Assembly: GCA_948794795.1 (NCBI GenBank)
Contig: CAQGLR010000054.1
Location: forward strand, 1-24,326
Direction: 5' to 3'
Source: an uncultured Lachnospiraceae bacterium
GTDB lineage: Bacteria > Bacillota > Clostridia > Lachnospirales > Lachnospiraceae
Length of the DNA: 24,326 nt
Part shown: piece after piece, positions 8,739 to 17,086 of the stretch
Layout of the letters: each line of letters begins with the position of its first letter
How positions within the stretch are numbered: the first letter of the stretch is position 1
Program-made: the position numbers and the translations under genes
Notes under the pieces: generated by a model
The model's input: the letters and a program-made list of their open reading frames with translations, nothing else
The model's database searches: none
What the model was told of the DNA's origin: nothing

Positions 8739-9611
8739 TTATTCACCTGCTTTCTCATCAAAATAATATAAAAATACGTCTTCAAGGACTGCCTCTTCAG
8801 GAACTGCATCAGGGACAGGTTTTTCCTTTGCGATTATCCGGAGTACAGCTCCTTGGGAATCTGTTTTAAGGTTAGAAATTTTATATTTTTTCATAAGTTG
8901 TGGAACATAACTTTTTTTTACATGGCATTTCCATATATTCTCTTTCATTGTAGTAATAAGATGTTCTGTTGTTCCTCTTTGGATAAAACTTCCATTCTTC
9001 ATTAATAAAATTTCATTGGCTATATATTCTACATCTGGAACAATATGTGTAGATAAAAGTACAAGACGGTCTTCCGAAAGTTCACTGATTAAGTTACGGA
9101 AGCGTATACGTTCATTTGGGTCCAGGCCTGCTGTAGGTTCATCAAGCACAAGGATTTTTGGGTCATTTAACATTGCCTGTGCAATTCCTGCACGTCTTTT
9201 CATTCCTCCAGACAGTTTCTTCATTTTTTTATGTACAGCATTTTCAAGTCCTGTCTTTTCAAGAAGTTCCTTTACTCTCTTCTTGGCAACTGCAGGACGT
9301 ATTGCTTTAATTGATGCAATATAAAGCAGGTAATCCTGTACTGTAAAATCAGGATAAAATCCAAAATCCTGTGGCAGGTACCCCAGTATTTTCCTGTAAT
9401 CCCCATCCATTGTGAAAATTTCTTTGCCATTGCAGGTGATTTTGCCATGTGTGGGGCGCAGAAGCGTACAAAGCATCCTCATAAATGTTGTTTTACCTGC
9501 GCCATTTACCCCAAGCAGCCCATATACACCATTGCTCATTATAATATTAAGATTGTTTACAGCAGTAAACCTGCCAAATTCTTTTGTTAAATTATTTACT
9601 TCTAATTCCAC
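8739..9611 (-). CDS. ABC transporter ATP-binding protein
   Basis: A 290-residue ATPase with Walker A GVNGAGKTT (34-42), Q-loop at Q81 (YLPQDFG), signature LSGGM (133-137), Walker B and D-loop DEPTAGLD (157-164) and H-loop H189. All catalytic residues are present. The C-terminal 70 residues form the extension often seen in ATPases paired with ABC-2 permeases. The start is a GTG at 9611 behind GGAGGTG; the gene begins 20 nt inside the upstream membrane-protein gene, so translation is coupled. It energises the permease downstream. Confidence 0.93.
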   Translation of the reverse strand: MELEVNNLTKEFGRFTAVNNLNIIMSNGVYGLLGVNGAGKTTFMRMLCTLLRPTHGKITCNGKEIFTMDGDYRKILGYLPQDFGFYPDFTVQDYLLYIASIKAIRPAVAKKRVKELLEKTGLENAVHKKMKKLSGGMKRRAGIAQAMLNDPKILVLDEPTAGLDPNERIRFRNLISELSEDRLVLLSTHIVPDVEYIANEILLMKNGSFIQRGTTEHLITTMKENIWKCHVKKSYVPQLMKKYKISNLKTDSQGAVLRIIAKEKPVPDAVPEEAVLEDVFLYYFDEKAGE

Positions 9612-10356
9612 TAAAATCCACCTCCATGAATTTATTGCAGTTATGTATTGTTTTATATATAGAAATAATTAAAAATAAACTACATCCTATAAAAAGACAA
9701 ATCCATACTGGCTGTACAATGATGGCATAAATTTCTTCGTTTACTGTAACCAGCCACCATACAGCACTCCAGGCCAGGCATAATGTAATAGACATTATTT
9801 CACTTATTAAATGCTGGATGCACAGAGTCCCAAAACAAATACATGCAGTTACTGTTACTGGAAACAAAAATTGTATTATAAGTTCCATAACTGTAAAATA
9901 TAGATTTTTATGTATGGTATAGCAAAAAACAGTAAGCAGGAATATATCTGTAATTCCAAACAAAAGAATACGTGCTGCATAAATTTTTTTTAGGAAATAG
10001 AAAGAGGAAGCTTCAATTTCCATACATCCGCAAGTCCTGTTTTTCCATAATTCTGGAATTACAAGTACAACAAATAATACTCCTGTAATACCAAGGCCTC
10101 TGCGGATATAATATTCTTCATTTGATATATTAAATACAATTTCCGCTGCTGCTAAAAGAAAAAACTGTAACAGCCACCATCTTTTATTGGTGGTTTTAAA
10201 TTGTGTATAAAGAAATTCCAAGTATGACAGCATTTTTTCTTGTTCTTTCTGGTAAAATACTTCTTTGCATTTATAAATAGTGTTAAGGATTTCTTCTTCA
10301 TCTGGTTTAATTTTTGTATCCTGGCTGTATTTTTTCATTATTTCTTCAAGCTCCAT
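9592..10356 (-). CDS. Membrane protein of the sigma/ABC operon, possible anti-sigma factor
   Basis: A 254-residue protein starting MELEEIMKKYSQ at 10356, 6 nt after GGAGGAAC. A start six codons earlier would swallow that ribosome site. The first 65 residues are charged and cytoplasmic (helical, with YLEFLYTQFKTTNKRWWLLQ leading into the membrane), and the rest has about six hydrophobic segments. Position between an ECF sigma gene and an ABC transporter, and the soluble N-terminal part followed by membrane spans, suggest that it holds the sigma factor at the membrane or is a sensing partner of the transporter; neither is shown by a motif. It overlaps the sigma gene by 11 nt and the ATPase by 20 nt. 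Confidence 0.65.
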   Translation of the reverse strand: MELEEIMKKYSQDTKIKPDEEEILNTIYKCKEVFYQKEQEKMLSYLEFLYTQFKTTNKRWWLLQFFLLAAAEIVFNISNEEYYIRRGLGITGVLFVVLVIPELWKNRTCGCMEIEASSFYFLKKIYAARILLFGITDIFLLTVFCYTIHKNLYFTVMELIIQFLFPVTVTACICFGTLCIQHLISEIMSITLCLAWSAVWWLVTVNEEIYAIIVQPVWICLFIGCSLFLIISIYKTIHNCNKFMEVDFSGIRSK

Positions 10357-10885
10357 AAAGTTCCTCCGTTCCAAGTATTTGTTTTAAACGTTTTCTTGCC
10401 TGTCCAAGCCTGTATTTTGCAAGTGGCAGCCCTATACATAACATATTTGCAATTTCTTTAAGTTTCAGTTCCTGGAAATAATATAAAATTACCACTTCTC
10501 TTAATTCTTTTGGAAGCTTTTTTATAGCGGCTTCAATTATTATATGGTCTAATACCATGTCAAGCTGTTTTGTGTCCTGGACATATATTGTTTCAAATAT
10601 GTTATCTTCTAATAATGCTTCTTTTTTCTTTTTATAGAAATTTTTACAAAGGTTTCCTGCAATAGTGTATAAATAATTTTTTGTTTTTCCTTTGTAATGG
10701 TATTCAGATAAATTTATAAAAAAACGGATAAAAGTTTCTTGTGTAATGTCTTTTGCATATTCTGCATCATGGCAGTGGTAATTACAGTATTTTAATATTT
10801 CTTCGTAATATTTACGTATAAACTGGTCAAAAGCATCATCATTGCCCTGTTTCATTTTTATTATTAGTAGAAAATCCGCATCCAT
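10346..10885 (-). CDS. ECF-type RNA polymerase sigma factor
   Basis: A 179-residue sigma-70 family protein with only regions 2 and 4. Region 2 (about 10-75) contains AKDITQETFIRFF, the -10 recognition helix area; region 4 (about 115-170) has LPKELREVVILYYFQELKLK followed by the helix-turn-helix that reads the -35. The start ATG at 10885 is preceded by AAAGGAGGAATTT; six codons upstream another ATG is open but would cover the ribosome site. It heads the operon with the membrane protein and ABC transporter, a layout typical of envelope-stress or antimicrobial-peptide responses, and probably transcribes its own operon. Confidence 0.9.
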   Translation of the reverse strand: MDADFLLIIKMKQGNDDAFDQFIRKYYEEILKYCNYHCHDAEYAKDITQETFIRFFINLSEYHYKGKTKNYLYTIAGNLCKNFYKKKKEALLEDNIFETIYVQDTKQLDMVLDHIIIEAAIKKLPKELREVVILYYFQELKLKEIANMLCIGLPLAKYRLGQARKRLKQILGTEELYGA

Positions 10886-10925
10886 AAATTCCTCCTTTCT
10901 CATTTGTAATATTTATAATGTCTGG

Positions 10926-10934
10926 AACGTTTCA
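10926..10934 (-). promoter_or_regulatory. Candidate ECF-type -35 element upstream of the sigma gene
   Basis: TGAAACGTT on the minus strand (10934-10926), about 40 bp before the sigma start, resembles the TGAAAC-type -35 recognised by many ECF sigma factors. No convincing matching -10 (CGTC-like) is seen 16-17 bp downstream, where the sequence is AT-rich. It supports self-regulation only weakly. Confidence 0.3.
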
Positions 10935-11017
10935 CACATCTATTAAGTATAACAATATAGAAAAGGAAAAAGACAGGATTTTATAAAATTTTTTTACTTG
11001 TGGTATCTGGAAATTAT

Positions 11018-11050
11018 AAAGTGCATAAATTATACTGGTTTATGCACTTT
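11018..11050 (-). terminator. Perfect 12-bp hairpin after the MerR-type gene
   Basis: AAAGTGCATAAA (11018-11029) pairs fully with TTTATGCACTTT (11039-11050) around a 9-nt loop. It lies 30 nt past the stop of the regulator gene. The tract after the stem on the minus strand (ATAATTTCC) is only weakly U-rich, so a regulatory role cannot be excluded, but the position fits a terminator. Confidence 0.55.
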
Positions 11051-11079
11051 TAAAGAAATTTAAAGAATATTACAGGATT

Positions 11080-11898
11080 TTAATTAGAAACAGGGATTTC
11101 AATTTGCAAAATATAATCTTCGATACTGTCAACAACTGTTTCATTAATTCCTTTCTCATAGGAAAAGCCAGCCAGCTTGAGACCATTGCTGTCTGCATAA
11201 TCTAAGATTTCCTGGTAACGGCGTGGCAGGCTGTCCCAGTTTCCTTTGTGGAAAGCTCTTAAATATTTTCCTTTAGGCTGGATATGAAGGTCTTTTTTGT
11301 GTTTAATAAAAGGTATTTCTATAAAAAGCTTAGTGTAACCGTCGAAATTCCCATTTTGCAGGCTGGTGACAGGAATCATAGAACCATATGAAGCATCATG
11401 CAGACGTCCAATCTGGTATCTGGCAGTTTCGGCTGTAATTAATTCTACTTCTTTTTCAAAAGAGGTATCTTTATCTATATCCACTGTTACCAGGCAGTGT
11501 TCTTCTTTTTCAATAATACTGGTTTCTGATAAATCCATTGTAAGCAAAGTAACCATATTCTGCCTGTGGTTACACAATGTTTTCCTGACTGCCTGCATAT
11601 GTATAATATTGTTATCCAGAGCAGTTATTTTTTCATCCAGAAGGCATTTAAGGTTTTTAGCTGAGCGGTTTTTCATAAATTCCTGTATTTCACTAATAGA
11701 TACATCTAGTTCCCGCAATAAAAGGATTGTTTCAAGTACAGGACTTTGATGGTAATTGTAATAGCGGTATCCATTTTCAGGATTAATTGCAGCAGGCTTA
11801 AAAAGCCCGGTTTCGTCATACCACATCAATGTTTTTTTATTAATACCATGTAATGCTGCAAACTGTCCTATTGTAAGAAGTTTATTGTTTTCATTCAT
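11080..11898 (-). CDS. MerR-family regulator with a GyrI-like effector-binding domain
   Basis: A 272-residue protein. The N-terminal winged helix-turn-helix of the MerR family is clear: LTIGQFAALHGINKKTLMWY (8-27) and GLFKPA...NGYRYYN. A dimerisation coiled coil follows (about 75-120), and the C-terminal 150 residues have the pattern of a GyrI-like/SOUL multidrug-binding domain (LFIEIPF, then a KGKYLRAFHKGNWDSL-type strand, and YEKGIN near the end), the same plan as BmrR. It is divergent from a MATE pump gene with 124 bp between them, so it most likely senses a toxic compound and activates the pump. The distorted-spacer promoter of the pump supports this. Confidence 0.9.
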   Translation of the reverse strand: MNENNKLLTIGQFAALHGINKKTLMWYDETGLFKPAAINPENGYRYYNYHQSPVLETILLLRELDVSISEIQEFMKNRSAKNLKCLLDEKITALDNNIIHMQAVRKTLCNHRQNMVTLLTMDLSETSIIEKEEHCLVTVDIDKDTSFEKEVELITAETARYQIGRLHDASYGSMIPVTSLQNGNFDGYTKLFIEIPFIKHKKDLHIQPKGKYLRAFHKGNWDSLPRRYQEILDYADSNGLKLAGFSYEKGINETVVDSIEDYILQIEIPVSN

Positions 11899-11947
11899 TA
11901 TAATTCCCCCTTATAAATAAAATAAAAAAATTTTTATTATTTTACTA

Positions 11948-11978
11948 TTGACTGTACTGTTACTGTATGGTTTATGAT
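11948..11978 (+). promoter_or_regulatory. MerR-type promoter and operator of the MATE pump
   Basis: TTGACT (11948-11953) and TATGAT (11973-11978) are separated by 19 bp, longer than the normal 17. This is the hallmark of promoters that MerR proteins activate by twisting the DNA. The spacer contains an imperfect dyad, TACtGTtACtGTA (11955-11967), near its centre, suitable as the operator. The regulator gene is divergent and adjacent. Confidence 0.6.
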
Positions 11979-12022
11979 ACTACACACAGAATACAAATAC
12001 AATAAGGAAGGAGAAAAAATTT

Positions 12023-13354
12023 ATGGAAGAACAAAATGTATATTTAAAACCTGTGACATTAAAAAATATTTTGAAATTTGCAGTCCCAACTATCGCTATG
12101 TCAGTATTTATGTCTTTTTATACAATGGTTGATGGATTGTTTGTATCAAATCTTGTTGGAACCAATGCATTGTCAGCTGTAAACCTGGCAGCACCAGTAA
12201 TACAGCTTGTAACTGCAGTTTCAACTATGCTTGCCACTGGGGGAAGTGCAGTTATTATGAAAAAGATGGGAGAGCAGAAGCATGAGGAAGCAAAGGAAGA
12301 CTTTACTTTCCTGGTTCTGGTAAATGTGTTTGTTGGCATTGTTATGTGTGGGATTGGGTATATTGTAATGGATAAAATTTTTGCAGGAATGAACCTTTCT
12401 GCAGATGTATCAGGGTATTGTAAGGACTATTTAAGCCATTATTTATTGTTTACAGTCCCAATACTTTTAATGAATAATTTTACCCTTTATATGATTGCAA
12501 GTGGAAAAGCAACACTTTCTTTAATTTGCTCTGTAGCAGGTGGTGTTTTAAACATGGTTCTGGATTATGTATTTATTGCTGTTTTAGATATGGGAATAAG
12601 CGGGGCAGCTATTGCAACAGGGCTAGGATACTCAGTCACAGCAGTTACAGGTTTATTTGTTTTCAGCCAGAAGAAGAGCCTTTTGCATTTTAAAAAGCCA
12701 TCATTCCGTTTTAAAGTTCTTGTGAATGCAGCAACAAATGGATGTTCTGAAATGGCAACAGCGCTTGTTACTGGAATAATTACCCTTATGTTTAACTGGA
12801 CAATGCTGCATTACGTAGGAGAAGATGGTATTGCAGCTGTTACAATTATTATGTATGTATTGATGTTTGCAAGTTCACTGTATACAGGATATTCTTATGG
12901 GGTTGCCCCAATGCTTAGTTTTTACCACGGTGAACAGAATTATGTTAAACTGAAAAAGGTAGTGGATTCCAGTTTAAAAGTAATTGCATTTATCTCTGTA
13001 ATTACAGTGGTAGCATCATTTTTATTAACAGAACCATTAGTATCTGTATTTGCCCGTCCAGATAACCCAGTTTACGGACTTGCAGTAACAGGAAATAAAA
13101 TATGTACTATAGCATTGTTTTTTATTGGTTTTAATATATTTGCAAGCGGAATGTTTACAGCATTGTCTAATGGTATTATTTCAGCTGTGCTTGCATTTTC
13201 AAGGTCTTTTGTGTTTATGTTGTTTACTATGATTATACTGCCCATGGTTTTTGGGGTGAATGGCATCTGGCTGGCAACACCTGTAGCAGAGCTTATGGCA
13301 CTTGCTTTGTCGGCTGTGATGTATACAAAATATAAAAAGAGATATGGATACTAA
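12023..13354 (+). CDS. MATE family multidrug efflux transporter
   Basis: A 443-residue membrane protein with about 12 hydrophobic segments. The N-terminal pattern (PTIAMSVFMSFYTMVDGLFV, then VGTNALSAVNLAAPV) and the repeat of this pattern in the second half are those of the MATE family, MepA-like branch, which exports cationic drugs in exchange for sodium ions or protons. The start at 12023 follows AAGGAAGGAGA. The gene is probably switched on by the divergent MerR-type regulator. The next gene overlaps its end by 11 nt, so the two are cotranscribed. Confidence 0.93.
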   Translation: MEEQNVYLKPVTLKNILKFAVPTIAMSVFMSFYTMVDGLFVSNLVGTNALSAVNLAAPVIQLVTAVSTMLATGGSAVIMKKMGEQKHEEAKEDFTFLVLVNVFVGIVMCGIGYIVMDKIFAGMNLSADVSGYCKDYLSHYLLFTVPILLMNNFTLYMIASGKATLSLICSVAGGVLNMVLDYVFIAVLDMGISGAAIATGLGYSVTAVTGLFVFSQKKSLLHFKKPSFRFKVLVNAATNGCSEMATALVTGIITLMFNWTMLHYVGEDGIAAVTIIMYVLMFASSLYTGYSYGVAPMLSFYHGEQNYVKLKKVVDSSLKVIAFISVITVVASFLLTEPLVSVFARPDNPVYGLAVTGNKICTIALFFIGFNIFASGMFTALSNGIISAVLAFSRSFVFMLFTMIILPMVFGVNGIWLATPVAELMALALSAVMYTKYKKRYGY

Positions 13355-14096
13355 AGATTTAATGCCCCAGGGTGTTATTACAAAGATTATGGGATATGCT
13401 GGTAACAGGACTGTAAGAGGGTATATACCAGCCACACAAGATAAAACAGGTGAAAATGTAAATTGCGTGGGCAAATGCAGTTTTGTACAGTTATTCTGGC
13501 TGTTTCTGATTGGAGCCTTTTTAGGTGATATTATAGAAACCATATTCTGCCATGCCACTACAGGTGTGTGGATGAGCAGAAGCAGTCTTGTATGGGGGCA
13601 TTTTAGTGTTGTATGGGGGCTTGCGGCTGCTTTTATAACAGCATTATTATATAGGGATAAAGAGAAAACTAATTACTATATATTTTGGAAAGGTGCATTT
13701 TTAGGCGGGGCATATGAATATATATGCAGTATTTTTACAGAAGTAGTTTTTGGAAAAGTTTTTTGGGATTATAGTGATATGACATTTAATTTAGGTGGGA
13801 GAGTAAACCTTCTGTTTTGTTTTTTCTGGGGAATTGTAGCCGTTGTATGGATTAAAGTATTGTATCCAAAGGTATTATATTTTATAGATATAATTTTAAG
13901 AAAAACGGGGAAGATATTTACATTAGGATTTATAGTATTTATAACATTGGATATATTTGTTTCTGTATTAGCTTTAGTACGTTATGATAAACGTGCTTAT
14001 GGAAAGGAAGCAGAATATAAGTGGGAACAGGCTATAGATAAATATTTTAATGACAGCAAGATGGAACAAATTTATCCTAATGCAATACAACAATAA
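13344..14096 (+). CDS. PF06541-type membrane protein (putative ABC transporter permease, CmpB-like)
   Basis: A 250-residue protein with a soluble N-terminal stretch of about 45 residues, then about five hydrophobic segments. The motifs LFLIGAFLGDIIETIF (about 54-69) and WGHFSVVWGLAA, GAFLGGAYEYICSIFTEVVF and WDYSD are characteristic of the family annotated as putative ABC transporter permease (PF06541, formerly DUF1113), although direct evidence for transport is scarce. The C-terminus is charged. It overlaps the MATE gene by 11 nt and has only a weak ribosome site, so it depends on coupled translation. It may assist the pump or simply share its induction. Confidence 0.8.
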   Translation: MDTKDLMPQGVITKIMGYAGNRTVRGYIPATQDKTGENVNCVGKCSFVQLFWLFLIGAFLGDIIETIFCHATTGVWMSRSSLVWGHFSVVWGLAAAFITALLYRDKEKTNYYIFWKGAFLGGAYEYICSIFTEVVFGKVFWDYSDMTFNLGGRVNLLFCFFWGIVAVVWIKVLYPKVLYFIDIILRKTGKIFTLGFIVFITLDIFVSVLALVRYDKRAYGKEAEYKWEQAIDKYFNDSKMEQIYPNAIQQ

Positions 14097-14133
14097 ACAG
14101 TATAAAAATACATAGAAAGCAGAAGAGGGCAGT

Positions 14134-14162
14134 GCCAGACAGGTTTAAAATATCCGTCTGGC
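14134..14162. terminator. Hairpin between convergent operons
   Basis: GCCAGAC (14134-14140) pairs with GTCTGGC (14156-14162), extended by GG/CC after one mismatch. Only three T follow on the plus strand. It lies between the PF06541 gene and the convergent gene ending at 14164 and could stop transcripts from either side. Confidence 0.5.
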
Positions 14163-14163
14163 T

Positions 14164-14694
14164 TTAGCTGCATAAGTTTAATATATTTGTTTGTAAAGCA
14201 TCATTGTCCATTTCATCAATATTCTGGAATATAAATACCAGTATTTCCATAATTTTTTGAAAAGAAATAATACTTGAAGCAATTTCATCATATCCGCCGC
14301 TTAGTATTTCTATAGTACCGCCAGGCAGCTTTCCAGCAGGGTATTCTTGGAAAAACCTGTATATCCCCTCTGCAAATTCTTTATCAAGTCCTGCATATAT
14401 TATTTTACTAAATGGTATTACTTGTGATATAAATGGGAAATCTTCTTTACCATAGTTAATAGTTATATTTGTTTTATTAGAATTATTATAAGTATATTTC
14501 ATAAATACCATGCCGTAATTACTAATATGGCGTGGATTCAAATGTGCTTCAATACAGATTATTCCACTATGCCAGTGGATATCACCAGCTTCTTTGCATA
14601 AACTAAGTGTATTGTAGTTTGTATAATTAAATGGTACTTCATCTTTCCATATACATACCTTCTTATAACCAGTATCATTTTCAAATAAGAACAT
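14164..14694 (-). CDS. Putative immunity protein resembling EF-G domain IV
   Basis: A 176-residue protein and the last gene of the array. From about residue 60 it follows the layout of elongation factor G domain IV: YGMVFMKY strand, IIYAGLDKEFAEGIYRFF helix (about 98-115), then a P-x-G turn and GTIEILSGGYDEIASS (126-141) followed by a long helix, as in the G-x-y-h-x-v-x-S-S-x-x-A-F region of EF-G and ribosome-protection proteins. The other EF-G domains are absent. That a stand-alone copy sits among immunity genes suggests it protects translation against a toxin acting at the ribosome or EF-G; this is inference. Ribosome site AAAGGAGAT lies 6 nt before the ATG. Confidence 0.5.
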   Translation of the reverse strand: MFLFENDTGYKKVCIWKDEVPFNYTNYNTLSLCKEAGDIHWHSGIICIEAHLNPRHISNYGMVFMKYTYNNSNKTNITINYGKEDFPFISQVIPFSKIIYAGLDKEFAEGIYRFFQEYPAGKLPGGTIEILSGGYDEIASSIISFQKIMEILVFIFQNIDEMDNDALQTNILNLCS

Positions 14695-14820
14695 ATTAAA
14701 TCTCCTTTTATTCCTGTAAAAGCAAAACAGGGATTGTGCAAATTTATTTGTATATCTGGTTTCTAGTCCTTTTTAAAAGCCATATGATAAGTATTTATCA
14801 TTATCAGGATAATATACGTT

Positions 14821-14919
14821 TTAACTTCCAGATATTTTTATACAAACTTTGTGTATATTTTTATCTTTATTAAGATTAATTTCCCATATTAAGTATTCTA
14901 TTATTTTTAAACTTATATT
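14821..14919 (-). pseudogene. Short remnant reading frame upstream of the EF-G IV-like gene
   Basis: About 32 codons without a start, ending EYLIWEINLNKDKNIHK...KISGS and a stop, overlapping the end of the SUKH gene by a few bases. The alternating hydrophobic pattern looks like protein, but in DNA this AT-rich the frame could be open by chance. The rest of the 14695-14912 gap shows only short AT-rich inverted repeats. Confidence 0.25.
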
Positions 14920-15314
14920 TTATTTGTTGTTATTTTTAAATGAAGTATAAATTGGAATATGTCTTTATATAAAACAGATACTCCATCAGAAGAATGCCCT
15001 GATTCTGCTGCTAATTCATAATCCCAATATATTATCGATGGATTCTGGGTATTTCCTTTGTAATATAAACATATATAATCTCCATAATCCGTTTCTGCAA
15101 TGGGAATTATATCATATCCAAAAAAGTCATAATATTCTTCTGATATATTATTAATTTCAGATACAGTTAAAAATTTTTTTATATTTAGAATATCATTTTC
15201 TATATGAAGTTCAATCTTATTATTAATTTCTTTAATAGCATATTGGTAAAATTGTTTGTATTCCTTTGGTAATTTAATATTATATCTTTTTTCTATATTA
15301 TCAAAATCTATCAT
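14913..15314 (-). CDS. SMI1/KNR4 (SUKH) family immunity protein
   Basis: A 133-residue protein starting MIDFDNIEKRYNIKLPKEYK; a start 24 codons upstream is open, but that extension does not fit the family, which begins at this conserved N-terminus. SUKH hallmarks: the IEKRYNIKLPKEYKQFYQ helix at the start, IIPIAETDYGDYICL in the middle (Asp-Tyr-Gly-Asp region), IIYWDYELA and a final IFQFILHL helix. SUKH proteins are the commonest immunity proteins of bacterial polymorphic toxins and bind and block nuclease or deaminase tips. Its own toxin cannot be named. Ribosome site weak (AGGA). Confidence 0.8.
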   Translation of the reverse strand: MIDFDNIEKRYNIKLPKEYKQFYQYAIKEINNKIELHIENDILNIKKFLTVSEINNISEEYYDFFGYDIIPIAETDYGDYICLYYKGNTQNPSIIYWDYELAAESGHSSDGVSVLYKDIFQFILHLKITTNKI

Positions 15315-15372
15315 TATTTGGATTTTCCTGTAATTGCACTTATGGCTTTTGTAAGAGAGGATATAAGACAGC

Positions 15373-15732
15373 TTAAGTATTAACATAATTTAATTGGGCT
15401 TCGGTACATTCAAATGACAATATTGATACTATTGATGTTTTTAATATGTCTTCATCTACTAAAATGATTTTTACTTTGTTATTCTCCATTTTAATTTGCA
15501 GGATTGTATCATAGTCTATTTCATCTTCACTTTTATCCGAATCCCAGTTATAATTTGTAATATTAGAAAATATTACATTTACTTCTTGTAATTCTGGACT
15601 GCCTTTTTTATATCCTTTTTGCTTCCACATACATAAATCAATATTCATTATAATAGTTTTATTAGAAAATACTATTTTGTTTACACAACTATCATGGAAA
15701 TATATATTGTTTATTAATTCTGTAATTAACAT
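15373..15732 (-). CDS. Putative immunity protein (unrecognised, beta-rich)
   Basis: A 119-residue acidic protein with the N-terminal signature YFHDSCVNKIVF followed by strands and a middle NITNYNWDSDKSEDEIDY segment. The opening 'HDS-x-(5)-F' pattern is shared by several uncharacterised immunity families, but I cannot assign one. Ribosome site AAGGAAG 7 nt before the ATG. It is 57 nt from its upstream neighbour and 58 nt from the SUKH gene, so likely in one transcript. No toxin remnant is visible next to it. Confidence 0.6.
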   Translation of the reverse strand: MLITELINNIYFHDSCVNKIVFSNKTIIMNIDLCMWKQKGYKKGSPELQEVNVIFSNITNYNWDSDKSEDEIDYDTILQIKMENNKVKIILVDEDILKTSIVSILSFECTEAQLNYVNT

Positions 15733-15789
15733 ATTTAATTCTTCCTTATATTGCTGTTGTACTGCTGTAAAAAGGGTTGTTTGATAAGC

Positions 15790-16503
15790 TTAAAATCTTG
15801 AATCATAATCAAAAGCTGTTCCTAAATTATGATATTTAAATTTAACTGGTATATTATTATAGGTTAGAATAATACCTAAATTATATCCATAATCTAGCTT
15901 ATCAATATGTGGTAATGCATATTCGTCCCCTTCATTACAGTTATTTGCCCAGACTAGAAGCATAGTTGCAAAATCTTTTATGCCTGTATAGTTAATTTCA
16001 AAAGTTACAGTATTATAAGTTTTGGTTATATTATTTCCATTAACATCAAATATACTAATGTTCATTATGTTCCTTCTGGATAATTCATAAGATTCCAAGG
16101 TAATTAATTCAATATCATTATTATAAGGATTTTTTACATTATAATATTGATTTACATTTTTGTCCTTTATATTTATTTCTTTACAGTTCTGATGTATGTA
16201 TCCTTTATCTTTATTTTCTGTTAGGGAGTTTACCTTTAATACTAGCATAGGACTATCAGGTGTAAGATAAAAACCTATTGACTGGTTTGGTGCAGGGTCT
16301 GTTTTTAGCTGGTTTGTTTCTATAATTAATTTTCTATTATCACTTATATCTTCATAAAGCCACAATAATTCTGTTGCAAATCCAATTATTGCTTCCTGGC
16401 TAAGTGTAAATTCAATACATTGTGCTTTATATGCCATATGTCCAACTGCAATTATCTTACATAATTCTTTTAATGGAACACTTTTAGTTAAGTTTATTAA
16501 CAT
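15790..16503 (-). CDS. Putative immunity protein, 237 residues (unrecognised)
   Basis: The largest gene in the array. The N-terminal 70 residues include IEFTLSQEAIIGFATELLWL, then a beta-rich middle and a C-terminus ending in a KFKYHNLGTAFDYDSRF strand pair. There is no signal peptide or membrane helix. An AGGGGGC site lies just upstream of the ATG. I do not recognise the family; its place, strand, size and base composition match its immunity-like neighbours. The 114-nt gap upstream (16504-16617) holds nothing I can support. Confidence 0.6.
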   Translation of the reverse strand: MLINLTKSVPLKELCKIIAVGHMAYKAQCIEFTLSQEAIIGFATELLWLYEDISDNRKLIIETNQLKTDPAPNQSIGFYLTPDSPMLVLKVNSLTENKDKGYIHQNCKEINIKDKNVNQYYNVKNPYNNDIELITLESYELSRRNIMNISIFDVNGNNITKTYNTVTFEINYTGIKDFATMLLVWANNCNEGDEYALPHIDKLDYGYNLGIILTYNNIPVKFKYHNLGTAFDYDSRF

Positions 16504-16617
16504 ATTGCCCCCTATATTTTCTAAAGTTTATGTATATAAGTTATAGGAATATTTATAAGGTGTATGGAAAGTCTGTGCATTATTGGTTATTTTCTAGAAA
16601 TTAAAATATTTAAATTA

Positions 16618-17073
16618 TTATATAGTATAATTTTCTAAATCCTGTGCAAATGCATGTCTTTCTATAAGTGTATTAACAATTTCGTTATTTTTAGTTATTA
16701 CTAATATTGTTAAACCATCCCAAGCTGTTATTTCTGTAACTGCTAATGGATGCTGGAGGGTAATCGGATTTGTCCAAAATCCTTTATATCCGTCCGCATA
16801 AGGTGAATTATGTTTTAATATTTCTTTGAGTTCTATATTTTTTGGAAAAGCAGAAAATACACCCCATATCCATTGAAAGTCTTCTTTGTTTAATAATTGC
16901 AATAAATCTTTTCCTTCAATCCAGCAGTATTCATCAGCCAGTTTTCTGGCTATTTCTTCATCACTTGGATAACATTCAATATTTGTAATTAACCAATTAT
17001 ATTTAGCAATATCTTCAATATAACTAAAAATATTACTTATAGATAGTTCATTATTAATTATACAACCTTTCAT
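16618..17073 (-). CDS. DUF2691-like putative immunity protein
   Basis: A 151-residue protein. The pattern of an N-terminal MKGCIINNELSISNIFSYIE, YNWLITNIECYP at about 29-40, WIWGVFSAFPKNIEL in the middle and a C-terminal TILVITKNNEIVNTLIERH strand-helix recalls DUF2691, a small Bacillus/Clostridium family of unknown function. The match is by memory of the motif order and not certain. Ribosome site AGGAGAAAAA before the ATG. A decayed 3' coding end stops 13 nt upstream (17087), the tip-then-immunity order seen throughout the array. Confidence 0.6.
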   Translation of the reverse strand: MKGCIINNELSISNIFSYIEDIAKYNWLITNIECYPSDEEIARKLADEYCWIEGKDLLQLLNKEDFQWIWGVFSAFPKNIELKEILKHNSPYADGYKGFWTNPITLQHPLAVTEITAWDGLTILVITKNNEIVNTLIERHAFAQDLENYTI

Positions 17074-17086
17074 TTTTTCTCCTAAC

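Noticed and set aside
13199..13558. Minus-strand ORF of 119 codons across the MATE/PF06541 junction
   Set aside because: Antisense to two good overlapping genes; no features.
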